Assembly (NCBI RefSeq): GCF_000213175.1
Contig: NW_009799179.1
Span: 3,132,723 to 3,196,722 of the forward strand
DNA: 64,000 nucleotides
Source of the DNA: Neurospora tetrasperma FGSC 2508
Taxonomy: Eukaryota; Ascomycota; Sordariomycetes; Sordariales; Sordariaceae
Reading direction: 5' to 3'
Shown here: positions 24,239 through 36,403 of the stretch, piece by piece
How positions within the stretch are numbered: the first letter of the stretch is position 1
Layout: each line of letters opens with the position of its first letter
Notes under the pieces: generated by a model
Databases searched by the model: none
The model's input: only the letters and a program-made list of their open reading frames with translations
Told to the model about the DNA's origin: nothing
Position numbers and translations under genes: made by a program

Positions 24239-27200
24239 GAGGGTATCGCGGTATTGAGCTGCGTTATCCGAAGCGTCGAAACTAAGGATTGGGTGCGAAC
24301 CGGCCAAATAGGACCGGCGGATCTCTAGGCGGCTAGCCAGGACGGGCGGTTCTGACGACTCCCCGTACAGGAGCCGGACGGCGTGGACCAGAAATCCGTG
24401 GAGGGGGGGTAAATTTGAAAGGTCGAGCAGATGCTGTTGTGCGTTGTTCACCAGAAAGTCGGCTTATGTCGAAAAGGGATAAAGTGTATCGTCGGGAACG
24501 GTTCAGCGGGGAAGACCAAACCTAAGTGGCTTCTTTGTCGTCGGTCGACGCGGGACAGGAAATGTTGCGGAGGCTCGGCGACGATGCGACAGGCGGGTGC
24601 GCCTCAACCGGTGTTGCTCAGGGCGAGACGATTTGACAAACGAATGAAAAGACGCAGATGTCGACAACGGAATGGGTTGCCGTCACTTTGTCAGGGGAAT
24701 CGTGCTTCGCAGGTTGGAGGCCGTGGCCGTTCTGAAACACGAGGAGGAGTTGAGTTGTGTTCGAGGGTGACAGGGAGTTCGTTTCCAAGTTGCGCCTGAG
24801 ATTCCTTCTAAAGGGCGGATTGTCCCGTAGGGGTGGTTTAAGGCCGAGCTATACCCAACCAGGCGACGTGCGAGGCCAACGTGGTAGGGGGTCTTGGGGA
24901 GGCAAGGGGGGGCATCAGCCGGGCCGGCGGATTGTTGAGTCGAGGCGTTGAGCTGGCGCGTCGGGTGAAAATCAGAATCTCCCGTCGAGCGCAAAGCGAT
25001 GTTTGGGGACAGGCAGGACTGGAGTGCGCGGTCGAGTGGACAGTCTGTGGACGGGGAGGGGATCGCGTGACAAGGAAAGAAATGAAGAAACGAAGGACTA
25101 TCGATCAAAGAGGAGAAACGAGTGACTAGGTGTAGGTGGGATGACGGATATTATTGTACACTACACACTGCGTGTAAGACTGCTTGCTGTTGGAGGTGGG
25201 TACACGTGTATAGCTAAGGAATCGCTCCATCACGGACTAGAAATCCGGGGTCTCGTTCTTTTTCGCCCGGCAGTGCATGCAGGAGCCAGCCCACAGGGTT
25301 TGTGGACACCTGCCAGGGCCACCAAGGATGTGCTCATATTGAGTAGCTCTGGGCTAGAAGTAGTGTCGGATATGGGAACAGTGTGTGGCAGACGGCGGCG
25401 GGATTGAGTGCCAGTGTCAGACAGGAAGGAACTAAGCTTGACCTCAAAGCCAGGAGAACCTCTCGTAGCGATGAAAGAGAGCCACCACTCAGCCAGGGGC
25501 TTCTTTTCTTCTCTTTGTCGTGCAATATGCAATGTGCACCGATCAGCCCTTCCTCGCACTAGCGGCCGCGGCGCATCCACATGTTGTACATACAAGTCCG
25601 AAGTCTGAATGCACATCAGCCTCTCGGGCTGTCACAACCATGCCCGCAAGAGGTACATTACAGAACAGGAGCACAATTCTCAAGAATGCCTCAGCTGCGC
25701 TCGGGGCAGTGCCTTGCCAAGCCGGGGTTAATCTCGTTAAGGGCTCGCTGAAAAGCTTGCTGAACGCGCTAACACGAGACATTGGGTTGGCACGGCAGGC
25801 TCGTCCCGTCTTGCCAAAAGGGTCAGATTGTGCTATATGTACAGGCAGATAGTTTCACGATTCTCAGTGGCCGACCTCAGCTCCAAGCCATGAAGCATAC
25901 TGTTGTACATCTCCTTTTGAATGTTGTGGAGTGACGCGGTAGAGGTACGAAGCAGTCCGCTTAGCGAGCAAATCTGTCCAAGATCACGACTTCTCAAGAT
26001 GCTTAGAACTAGGTAAGCTGGAGTCTCCAACGACACTTGGCCTGGGAATCATACACATACAAGGAAACCGACGAATGCAAGGAGGTGAACATTGATTGAT
26101 AGGTACACAAGCTACCGAACATTCTATCCCGCCTAGGCTCTCTCTGTCTCGCAGAGCAACACCAAAATCCGAGCCCCCTAACAAAGGTCACCAAGGGCCC
26201 CACCGCATTCCTTCCCCTTTTTTGACTCGTGAGGAGGGCTGCTGAGCCACATTGTCCCACACCTTCATGCAGCCCGATGACGATGGAGTGCAGTAATTGA
26301 GCCGAGCCAGCCTTCTCCCGGCCCTAGTGTACAAGTTATACTGTCCGTCATTGCGTTGGCGGCTCCATCACGATGCTATTTTGGATGTTAATGTTGCTCT
26401 GGTCGACGATGGTGGTCATTGAATCCGGTAAATGATGGACGATCTATCAGGACGTTGGACGCACACATCCAACTCGTGTCTGATGAATTGAACGTATGCC
26501 CGATTCTGGACTGCAACCACCCCCGCCCTTCCATATGCAGTAAAGTAACAGACTTGAGTTTGAATTGGCAGCGAGAAGTGCCATCGACAGGTCCCCAGCC
26601 GCACTTGTGTCACTTCGGCGCCCATAATGTACCTATAACGTACCCAAGAGATGCCATAGCGGAGACGCCGAACCATGAGCCTCGGAGGCGTAGCAGCCAT
26701 GCCGCCAAGGCTATGTCTTCATTACTACATAGGGCATTTTTGGGACGCATAAAGAGATCTGGAATCTAAAGATGTTCACATTCTGATTTTGACGAGACTC
26801 AGTGACCTTGTCATTCAACAGCGACTTGCAATGTCATTCGAACTGGCAAACAGCCAATGAAGCAGCTTGCACAGTGCCAACTTGAGACTGTATGGGCAAA
26901 CTGAAGTTGAGACTAAGAACATGGGCACTCCCCGCTCGTTCTCTCTCAACTCAATGCTCATGGAACGTATTCATATGCTTGCTTAACAGCCGGTAACAAA
27001 TCATTGTGCAGAATAAAACAGTCCAACCCAATACGTACCAGGAAGTTTTGTAAGGTGGTAGAGGGCCCGAGGAACTAAAGTCATGACAGTGGCACGATTG
27101 GTACAACCGCTGCATTGGTACCGGTTCCACTTACACGGTGCGGCCAAGCTCCACTGTAGTTCGCGTCGCCTGGCAACCGCAATTCCCTTGTCACCTTGAC

Positions 27201-27245
27201 ATTTCATCCACGACGGACCAAAACACGCCTCCGAAGAACGACATC
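24239..27245. other. Divergent intergenic region
   Basis: 3.0 kb between the starts of the UPF0658-like gene (-) and psy4 (+). It must contain both promoters. Short frames on both strands look random in composition and start with non-ATG codons or overlap one another. I see no RNA gene or structured repeat. Confidence 0.5.
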
Positions 27246-29222
27246 ATGTCCGAGATGGATGCTGAAGTCGCCGACGACATCCTGGCCAGGGTCGCCCAGG
27301 ATGGCTCTATGGACTAGTATGTTACTATGCTGACTGAATCTCATGTGCATCCTTGTACTGACTGACGGCTTTGTTCAATCATCTCAGTTCGTGCTGGCCC
27401 AAGTTGTTGCCCATCGTAGTCTCGCGCATTGAGAAGGCAAGCAAAAGCCACAGCTTTCATTGTCCCCCCCGCGTCGTCGATGGCAGCCAGCTAACCTAGC
27501 CCGTTCCCCCATCTCTAGATCGCCCACACTGAATTCCCCATCCCCGACATTCCTTCGTCCCAACCGCCCGCCCGACCTTCGTCCTCGCGCTTCCTCACCC
27601 CGCTCCCCTCCTCGTCCGACCCGATCGATACGCCGCTCAGTTCGCAAGAGACCAACAACAAGGAGAACGATGCCCCAACTTCAGCGCCACGCCCACCTGC
27701 TGGCGACCATGTTGCTTCCTCGCCGCCCAAAGCGCCCTCGCCAAACCCCAATGCGACGACCGAGGTGTCCCAGGCACAACAGCCAGTCCTTCCTGTCCCC
27801 GTGGCCGAAATGTTGAACGGCGTTACATCCCACCTGACTGCCAACTTCCCCGACTACCCGCCGCATACCATTCAGCGCCTCGCCGAGCTGGTCCTCAAGC
27901 CGCGCCCTCAGTACAGGAGCGTAGTAGGCTACCTGAATGCGCTCGACCGCGTTGTCCACGTCACCAGTGGAGCAAACCTATACCCATTACCGCCCGCGAT
28001 CCCAGACCTGAGCGGTATGATGTCCAACGGAGGTCCTGCTTTGGACAAGGGCGCTCCCAGCCTTTCCGCGGCGAACAATATCGGATCTGACGAGGCCCTG
28101 GGCGGCGCGCTGCTTACCCCCATCCCGTGGTTGACTCGAAGGGCAAACGGCGACGGCGGTGACGACGACGGAAGCATAAGTGACGCAGGCAGCTCGTCAC
28201 CCTTATCAGCCAGCGGGGCGTCCGACCCCAACACGCAGCACGAACAGCAGCAGCGAGCTCTCGCGCAGCAGTACAGCCACATCACCTTCGCCCAGAGCTC
28301 CGTCAGTCCGCAGGTTCGTAAGGAGAGCACCGAGATGATTGAGGGCCCCAACGGCATGGGAAGCATAGAGACGGTATCCATCTCGGTCAACGGGATTCCC
28401 TCTATCGGAGCTGGCGGTGGCCTGCTGGGCCTCTCGCAGCAGCCACAGCGAGGCGTCACACAAGGAGAGTTGCTCAGGCAGGAACAGCGCGCGGGCGTTG
28501 TGCCCGTTAGTCAGGTTGCTGGCGGGAACAACGACAACAACACTGCTCAGGGCTACACAGCTGCTCAGACTACGCCCCTCAGCGCTGCCGCCCCTGGCGA
28601 AGGTCCTTCAGCTACTGCTACTACTACAGGTTCATCGGTGGACGAAGACATTGTGATGGGTGAGAACTCGGATCATGAGGAGGAGCCGGAAGAGGAGGTG
28701 CCCCATGCTCGCGGTCCGCAGGAGATTGGACCAGAGGATACCGGGCCCCAGAGCGCGAGGAGCAGCATTGTCTTGTCACATACGGGCGAAGTGGACATGA
28801 GTGCGCTTGACGTTGAGGCTGCTGTAGGTAGGAGGTTACAGTCACCATCAGCAACAGAAGCTACTAGGAGTGCGCAAGCAGATGGCACCACGACGACGAC
28901 GATGACGGCCACCACCGCTTCAGAGAGCGGCAGCTGCGATGCGGAGAACTTGGTCCCACCGAGCCCTAAGCGAGAGGCGGAGGGTGATGATGATTCGGAG
29001 CTCGGCAGTACACACAAGAGACAGCGAACGGAGGATACGGCTGGCACAAACACGGCGGAGGCTAGCAGCTCGACAACTGAAGTCACAAAAGCTGATGGTT
29101 CGGAAGCAGCAAAAGAGGAGGAGGTGACTGCAGCAGGAGAGGAGGAGCAAGCGGAAGGAGGGGAGCCGTCAAATCAACAGCAAGCGGAAGCGAGAGAAGA
29201 AGAGCAACCAAAGTCTTCCTAG
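27246..29222 (+). CDS. psy4: Protein phosphatase 4 regulatory subunit 2 (Psy4/PPP4R2)
   Basis: Regulatory subunit of the PP4 complex, which in yeast and animals dephosphorylates DNA-damage targets such as phospho-H2A. Exons 27246-27316, 27388-27436 and 27519-29222 give 607 residues. The first intron is GT-AG. The second (27437-27518) has a GCAAGC donor after GAGAAG, a CTAAC branch site and a TAG acceptor, so it is a GC-AG intron; reading through it meets an in-frame stop. The PPP4R2 core lies at about residues 138-205 and includes HTIQRLAELVLKP and LDRVVHVTSGANLYPLPP. Beyond it the protein is acidic, low in complexity and probably disordered (Ser, Glu, Gln, Ala), with a basic patch near SPKRE and HKRQRTED that may act as a nuclear signal. 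Convergent with rad50. Confidence 0.9.
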
Positions 29223-29730
29223 TATGAGAGAACGTTGACTCTGTTGGGTCCTCTCAACAGAGGGACATATCTCTTCCGAAGTCGTAGAAGATAATAGTCG
29301 AAAGTAATCAGGAAGGTAAGAGGTTGTTGGATGACACAAGCGACATGTCTGGTTTACTTGATTTGATAGTTTAGCTACTTGTATCAGCGGCATGGGACAT
29401 TTCAGATATGATATATGGACTACCGAACACACCCACCAACACTCCGAGCCGTTCAGCGTGTTAACGGTATCCTTGTTACGATGAAACCTCTTGCAAATCC
29501 GTCTGGGGCCAGTACGTAACTCATGCTAATCAATTGGATCGGCCAAATTGATCGTGAAACAAACATGGGCATTGGAACCCACATACTTGAATATGCAGTC
29601 CGAGAGAAAGGCGCCTGCTCAGTGAACAAAAATCTAGACATCATAAGTATTCTACCTTTGCCACATGTACAGCCCAGCCCCCTGAGATGCCCTCAATATC
29701 AAACTTGGGCATTCCTACCATCGACCTCCC
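29223..29730. other. Convergent 3' spacer between psy4 and rad50
   Basis: 508 bp between two stop codons. Presumably both 3' UTRs; nothing else is recognised. Confidence 0.6.
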
Positions 29731-32700
29731 TTACTCCGAAATCCTCGTAATGCTCTCCCTCGTAATGACACTATTCTGATTCTCATCCCTCTTTACTCTA
29801 AAGAAACTATCGCAGAAATCGCTACACTGCATATGCTTCAAGAACTCCTCGTCATGCGTGATCACGATCAGCTGGAAATTATTCTGTGACCGTCTTGCCT
29901 TGATGATCGCATGCAAACTCTCCGCCAGACTGCGGATATTGTCACTATCCAAATTCGTCGTCGGCTCGTCGAGCGCGATCATCCCACAATTGGCGCCAAA
30001 CGACTCGGCCAGGGCAAGGCGAATGATAATGCAGGCCAGCACCTTTTGACCCGCGCTGCACCGCCCACGCATGTCCATTTCCGTGTCGCCCTTGATCATG
30101 GACACGCGGTAATTGTAAACGCGGCGCGTGTTGGTGGCGCCCGAAGCCGTCGATTCCATGTCGGACCGAATCTGGATCGTGTCGATGTCGGTTCCTTGAT
30201 ACGTGCTCTGCCAGAGGTCGGCGATGGTCCGGTTGATCTCCTCCATCTTGAGCGAGTGGTACTGCATGATAGCGTGGTCGAGCGCCATGTTGCCCTGTGC
30301 GAGGTCCTCGATGGCCGCTTTCGTCGTCTCGACTTTGATGTGGCTCTCTTTGTACCGGGCGCGCGCGCCCTTGAGCTCAATCTCGTACTCCTCATCGAGC
30401 CGGCGGAACTGCTCGTCCTTGGTGGACATGGAGCCCATGAGCCGCTGGAGTTCGGCGTTGAGTTTGCCACGGTATAATTCGAGGGAGTGCGCTTCCTTGA
30501 CGAGACGGTCGTAGTCCTCTTGTGCGTTGCGGGACTCGAGCTCTTCGATTTCTTCCTCGAGAGCATCGCGCTCGCGCAGGTTCTTGCGGTATGTGAGGTT
30601 GTCGGCGATGTTGCGCCTCTTGGCGTCGCTATTATCGATCTCCTTGTTCAGCTTGTTGATCTGAATGGTGACGTCTTTCATCTCTTTCTCGAGGGCAGCG
30701 ATGGTGCTCTCCAGGCTGGCAATGGTCCGCTGGTTGGAGGCAAGGTTGGCAGGGCCTCCTCGGTCAAGATAATCCTGGATTTCGCGGTTGATCATCTTGA
30801 GCTCGCTCACCGTAGTGGCCAGTCCATCACGTTCCTCTGCGATCCTCTGCTCTCTAGCACGGCCCTGCTTCCGAGATTCCTCGAGCGCCGCTCTTGCGCT
30901 GGCGATTTCTGGGTCGATGCCCTCGACCTCTTTGTCAATGTCTTGCATGTTTTTGCGAAGTTCGCTCTGCTCGTCTCTGTGATTCTTAATCGTGTCCTGG
31001 AGACGCTTCTTGTGTTCTAATTTCTGGACGGCCTCCGTGACTTTGTGTCTCAACTCCAATTTCTCAACCTCGAGCTGAGCGGCCAGGTCCTTCAACCGTT
31101 GTCGTTCGGCGGTTGACTTGGTCAACTTGGCTTGGGCAATTCTTAAATGCTCTGCACAGGTTGTTTGGTCATCGTTAATCTCGTCAGCACTGCGCACCTG
31201 ATTGCTCGAATTCTGCTGTGCTCTCTCGATGTGTCTCTCGGAATCCGCAATATCCTTGACGGTCTGCGCAATTTTCAGTACGCTCTTGCTCAGCACATCC
31301 GCCGCATTCCGCTTCTCTTCGGCAATTTTGAAAGCGCCATCCTGGTCTTCAAGCTGTCGAACCAGTCTTTCCTTCTGAAGCGTGAGCGAATTGATTTCTT
31401 CGACCATGGACGGCAGCTCCTTACACAACCGTCCATATGTCTCGTGCTTCGTCCGCACACTTCTCAGTGTTCCAAGATGACGTCCGTACAAGGCTTGATC
31501 CTCAAGCAGCTCGTCTCTATCTTTGTCATCAATCTTATCTTGAATCCTCTTCATCAATCGCTTCATGGTTTTCTCGTCGCCAAGCGATTGCTCACAGAGA
31601 TAGCATTTGTGCTTTTCCTCTGCTTTGACCTTCGCTTTTAGGAAGTACTCTTTCAGATACATATTGAGTTCCAGGTCCGTGTCGGTTTCCTTCAACACTT
31701 TCTCAATTTCTTTGACAGCATCTGGATAATCATCTACCGACTCCGTCACCGGCTTATTTTGACGCGGCACCTTCTTCAGGGCTTCGAGAACGTCTTTCTT
31801 GCAGCTATCCCTTTCCTTTACGGACTTGATTTGTTGCTCACGAGCAGTGGTAAGCTTGTACTCAACCTGCTTCAGTTCTTGCTGCGTCGAATCCTTCGTC
31901 TTTCTAAGCTCAGATAGTCGGTCACTCAGCCGTCGAAGGGCTTTTTGAAAATCTGACTCGATGGTTTCCGGTGTCCAGTTTCTTCCGACAACATCGGTAA
32001 GCTGCTGATTGAATGTGTTCTTCAGAATGTCTAGTTCTCGCTTCCGTTCCGTGAGCTGCTTTTTACGAAGTTCGAGTTGTGCACGTTCGGATGCTAGGTT
32101 GGTGCATTCCACCAATTCCCGACTTAGCTGGGCACCCTGAGCTTCTAGAGTCAAGACCTCGTTGTTCAGCTTTGTGATCTGTGAATCAAGTTCTGACACT
32201 CTGTTGTCAGCTTTCGCTGCCTTGATCTTGGACTCCAGCCCCTCCATCTCGGTCCGTAGTCCTGCCTCCGCGCCTTCGTCAACATCAAGATTGTTCAGTT
32301 CCCCTTGAAGTTTGGTAATATCTCTCTGAAGTGTCGCAACCCGCTGTGAAGAGATCTTCCGGTCTCGGATGCGGGACGCCTTGTGGCTCTCTAGCTCCGT
32401 GATAGTGGCGGATTTTGCGTCCAGTTCGACGGCATTTTCGCGTTGTAGACGTTCCAGGTCTCGTTTTGTGTCTTGCAGCATTTTCTGGATGCGTTCGTAA
32501 AATGCATTGATCTCCTGGTCATCCAAGTCACCGTCGTAGCCACGAATCTCGTGTTTTTCAGCTGCTTCTTGGATCATCTGACGTTGCGAAACGAGTTGGC
32601 GGTCATATTTGTCCTTGTCAGACTGATGCTTTCCCTGCTCCTCCACCTTAGCGGTATGCTTGGCTCGGGCGGTCTTGAGCTCCGTCTGTAGGGTGCCAAA

Positions 32701-33740
32701 TTGGGCCACCTTCTGATCTCGGTCGCTGTTCATTCGTTTAACAGTTTGTTCGTACTGGCTGAGAACGTCACGAAGATATTCATCAGACTCTGTGCTCTCC
32801 TCGATGCGTTCGCGCAACTCTGCGATGGCATCCTTTTTGTATTCGAGTTTCTCCTGTTTAGTCTGTAGCTCGTTGACGATCTTGAGGAAACTGTTGGCCT
32901 GCTCCCATTTTTGCTTAATTCGAACATCCTCATCCTCGATTTGTTTTCGCAGTTCGTCGCACTTGTTGCGATCCTCTTGTAGCTCGCGAATAAGCTTATT
33001 CAGCTCTCTGTCGACCTTGTCCGCCCTCTCCTTGTTCTCCTTATCTTGAGCCTCTTGCATCCTGAGTAGTCGAAGCTCTTCGCCCTTGGACTTTCGAAGA
33101 AGCTTGATATTATCGATGACTTTGGCGTACTTTTTGGCCTCAAAGATTTCATCGAACCTCCTTTTCAGGTCAGCCCCCGCGCTCATGGGCCAGAGGGACT
33201 CATCCTGATGGCAAAAGATAACCGCATCTAGGACAGCTGGTGAAACGCCCAGCTTCTCGGGAACGAGCTTGTTGAGATCCACTACTCTGGTAGACAATAC
33301 TTGGCGATCGCCATTGGCGCGTAACAGAAGACTTCCTTCGAGGGTCTTTTGTTTACTTGAGGTCTTCGTGACGGCCAACTGCACGTTTCGAGTCACGACG
33401 AAGGATTCACCAACAATGGAGCGGAAGGAAAGCTTGATCTGAGCTTGTACATCTTTCTCGCCAACGAGCTACAACATGTCACCGCTTAGCCAGAGTCTTC
33501 CTACAGCCAGGGACAGTCGACATTGGCACTCACGTTAGGGTCGTGGATGAAAGCCCCGCTTTTGCTGTTGGGCGGAAGCTCGCCAGTAGTAGCGTATTTG
33601 AGACATTCGATAATGGTGGTCTTGCCCGAGCCATTGTAACCGACGATGAGGGTTAATGGGGTGTTGAAAGCGATGGCCTCTGGGTGACGTGGCCCAAAGG
33701 AGCGCACGCCCAAGATGGACATTTTCTCGAGCTTGGACAT
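29731..33740 (-). CDS. rad50: DNA double-strand break repair ATPase Rad50 (N. crassa uvs-6 homologue)
   Basis: SMC-like ATPase of the Mre11-Rad50-Nbs1 complex, which tethers and processes DNA ends. Exons 33740-33534 and 33468-29731 give 1314 residues, close to the yeast protein. The intron (33469-33533) is GT-AG and joins HDPN to [10 protein letters not shown]. The start is the first ATG ([16 protein letters not shown]); only a TTG lies in frame upstream. The Walker A motif is GYNGSGKT (G34-T41). A long coiled coil is interrupted by the zinc hook CYLC (C691, C694). The ABC signature [12 protein letters not shown] is near residue 1207 and Walker [10 protein letters not shown] at about 1235. 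All catalytic motifs are present, so the gene appears intact. It is divergent from wc-2 across 2.66 kb and convergent with psy4. The link to uvs-6 is from memory of N. crassa genetics. Confidence 0.97.
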
Positions 33741-36403
33741 GTTGGGCAATTTTTCAACGGATGGGTCTGCTGGACAGGGCCGCTGTGAGGGAGCTCATGC
33801 GGCGTGCCTCGCCTTTTTCGATGGACGTCCTCCGAGTGAGGCTCGTGAGGTCCCTTCGACGATAAAAGTAGGTAGGGAATGAAGTCGCGAACTTGTCGAT
33901 CTTGGACGCGTTGCAGTCGCGGGTTTGCGGCGTCTGATGGAGCATGGGACCAGGCAGCGATAACACGAACTGCACGTATTCACGGGATCGAGTCTGCCAA
34001 GTGTGTATCTGCCTGCCTCTGGCAACAACCTTCCTCGCAGCTGCCAGGCGAACCGATGTTGCTGCAAAAACATGCTCTGCCAAGCCGCCAAGCGATCGGT
34101 TGCCGAAAGCAGATGAAGCCGATGACTGCCGAGAGCTGCCAAGCCTTGGCATGTGCGCGTACAAGTGGAGCGGATGGCTCTAGCTCTACACTAATGTATC
34201 TGGAGAAGGGAATCCCCGCCGCTCTGCAAGGAGACGATGAGTGGCTCCACCAGTGACCGCCGCTGCGCGTGTTTTCCTTTTTTCCATTTACTTTTTTTGC
34301 CCAGTGAGAGGGTCGAAAAGGGCAAGTCAAACAAGGGTCCGGACCTTTTTGTCCGGCTGTGGATGCAAAACGGCACAGTGAAGCAGAAAAACTCCACTTA
34401 AATGGATGTTTTGGATGTCGGTTGTCCAGAAGCGTTTTGATATTCTGGACAATCGCTTCGGCATTTTGGCAGCGGTTTTCAAGAGTCCCTAACCATTGCA
34501 GACGGTGGCTCTCCCGACAACCACGAGCCAGGTATTCCCGAGCCGCCGAGCGTGCTCGCGAGGTGTTTGGTTTGGGCGCTATGCCCACCCACGATTAGCG
34601 ATGGTCGGAGTTTACCAATTACCGTGACCGGTGACAAAGCCGAAGTAGGTGGCAGGGAAGCCCAGCCCAGAGAAGGGGGTCTTAAAGGGCCGAGGGGCCA
34701 CGCAATGGGGAGAGCCGCATCCTTTTGGGTCAGAGTTGAGGAGACGCGACCAGCAGAGACCGTCGCATACTATGGTACTATGTACTCTGAGATTATGAGG
34801 TATGCGCGCAGGGCAACAAAATAAGATATATATAAAAAGGGAAAGGGGGATAGAGGTAGAGAGAGAATGCTAGGAACATGGAATGAGGCTGCGTGCGTAC
34901 ACGTGCACTGGCTCATAGATCTCGCTGACGGAAGCCGAGGTAGGTATCACAAAGAACGCCGCAACCCCTTCTTCCATCTGAAGTAGCTGAGGGACGAGTG
35001 ACGAGTGACAACCAACGGTACCGTTCCCGGTTCCTTGGTATGGCTTTCTGGTTTCGAATCAGTCCCTGAGCTTTCCTTGATCGCGGTAACTTGAGCCGAT
35101 TTGCGGTTAGTATCTTCCATATCGCTTCCCATCCAGCAGTAGCTGCTTCGGACCAATAAAGATTAAAGGATGTTGTTGTGTATGTGCATATGTACATAGT
35201 AGTAGTATACTGAGTGCTCAGCCCAAGCTCATCCCTCCCAACTGTACACTACACTACAACGTCTACAACGTGATTTATAGAAACAGGCCGCACGGTACCA
35301 TTAGATCTGACCACTGATAGCAGGCGAACCAAGAGAAGACAGACGTGACAATATCTTGGTTGTCTGTCAGGCCTGGCCAGTCCAATGCCACCGCTTCTTC
35401 CAATACGTATCCATGTACCTCGTCCTACTAGCTCCTCACTGCGCACGCATCGAGACATCCATGGATGGAAGCTCGAACCACGGCCTACCATAGTCTACTA
35501 CCTCTACGACACGGCACCGCAGAGCAGAGTGGCGGTTATGAGTTGGTAACAACCAAGTTTCCTGCTGTAACCACGACCCCTCGACCAGAGCCCTGCTCGA
35601 CCTTCCACCACCACCACCGCTAGCACGGCACCAGCAAAGCAATACCTTGACGAGCTTGAGTCTGAAAGTGGGGACTTTTTGGCGGCTCCCTTCAAGATTC
35701 CCATCTGCCATCCCAGAAATCCCATCCTCGTTAAGGGCGGCATACCTCCAGGTCCCAGGTCATCACACGCCCACCCCCCCGCTCCCGTCCTTACTGGGCT
35801 TGTTCTCTTTGATCGACAATACCGTTTTCCCTCTTCCTCTTTTGTCGTTGCTGCGCCGCGGGTTCCAGACGTAACTGACGACGACTTGATTTCGCAGCAC
35901 TTCACCTTTGCTCTCTGCTGCATTTCGGCCTGAAATGGTCCTGAATTCAATCCAGCAAAAGCACCGACCACACAAAGCCACAGTACAACGCCGCCCATCA
36001 AAAGGAACGTGATTGGAATATCGCCCCGTACTCCATCTTTCGAAAACGGCGGCAGTCAGATGCAGAAAACTATTACACAGCAATATCGCATGGGGGACTA
36101 ACCTGACCAAAGCCAACGAATCGCGCGCTTGTGTTGCTGTTAGTAGCCCATTCAAAGCGGGCTCCTTCTTAAGCTCCTCCACCGCCGAAAAGGCAGGAAG
36201 CACCAGGAAGCAGCAGCAGCACGAGCAGCAGCGGCAACATTGAACAACAGCAGCCGTTAATACTTCAGTTCCCACCCCCCCTCCTCCATTCGAAAACGAA
36301 GGCCTTCTTCGATGCGCCGCCGCCGTCTACACCTGCACTTGTCAGCTTGCCGCAATCTCGCCGCCTCACCACTACGATCCGCACTACTACAACCGCCAGA
36401 ACA
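33741..36403. promoter_or_regulatory. Divergent rad50-wc-2 intergenic region
   Basis: 2.66 kb between the starts of rad50 (-) and wc-2 (+). It must carry both promoters and probably a long wc-2 5' leader. GATC-containing words that loosely resemble White Collar target sites occur (for example TTGATCGACAAT near 35809 and TTGATCGCGG near 35077). Such short words arise by chance and I do not call them sites. The last 250 bases before wc-2 are rich in CAGCAG and CCACC words. No gene is supported. Confidence 0.5.

Noticed and set aside
33741-36403. White Collar complex binding sites in the wc-2/rad50 spacer
   Set aside because: GATC-type words are present but too short and degenerate to call without binding data.
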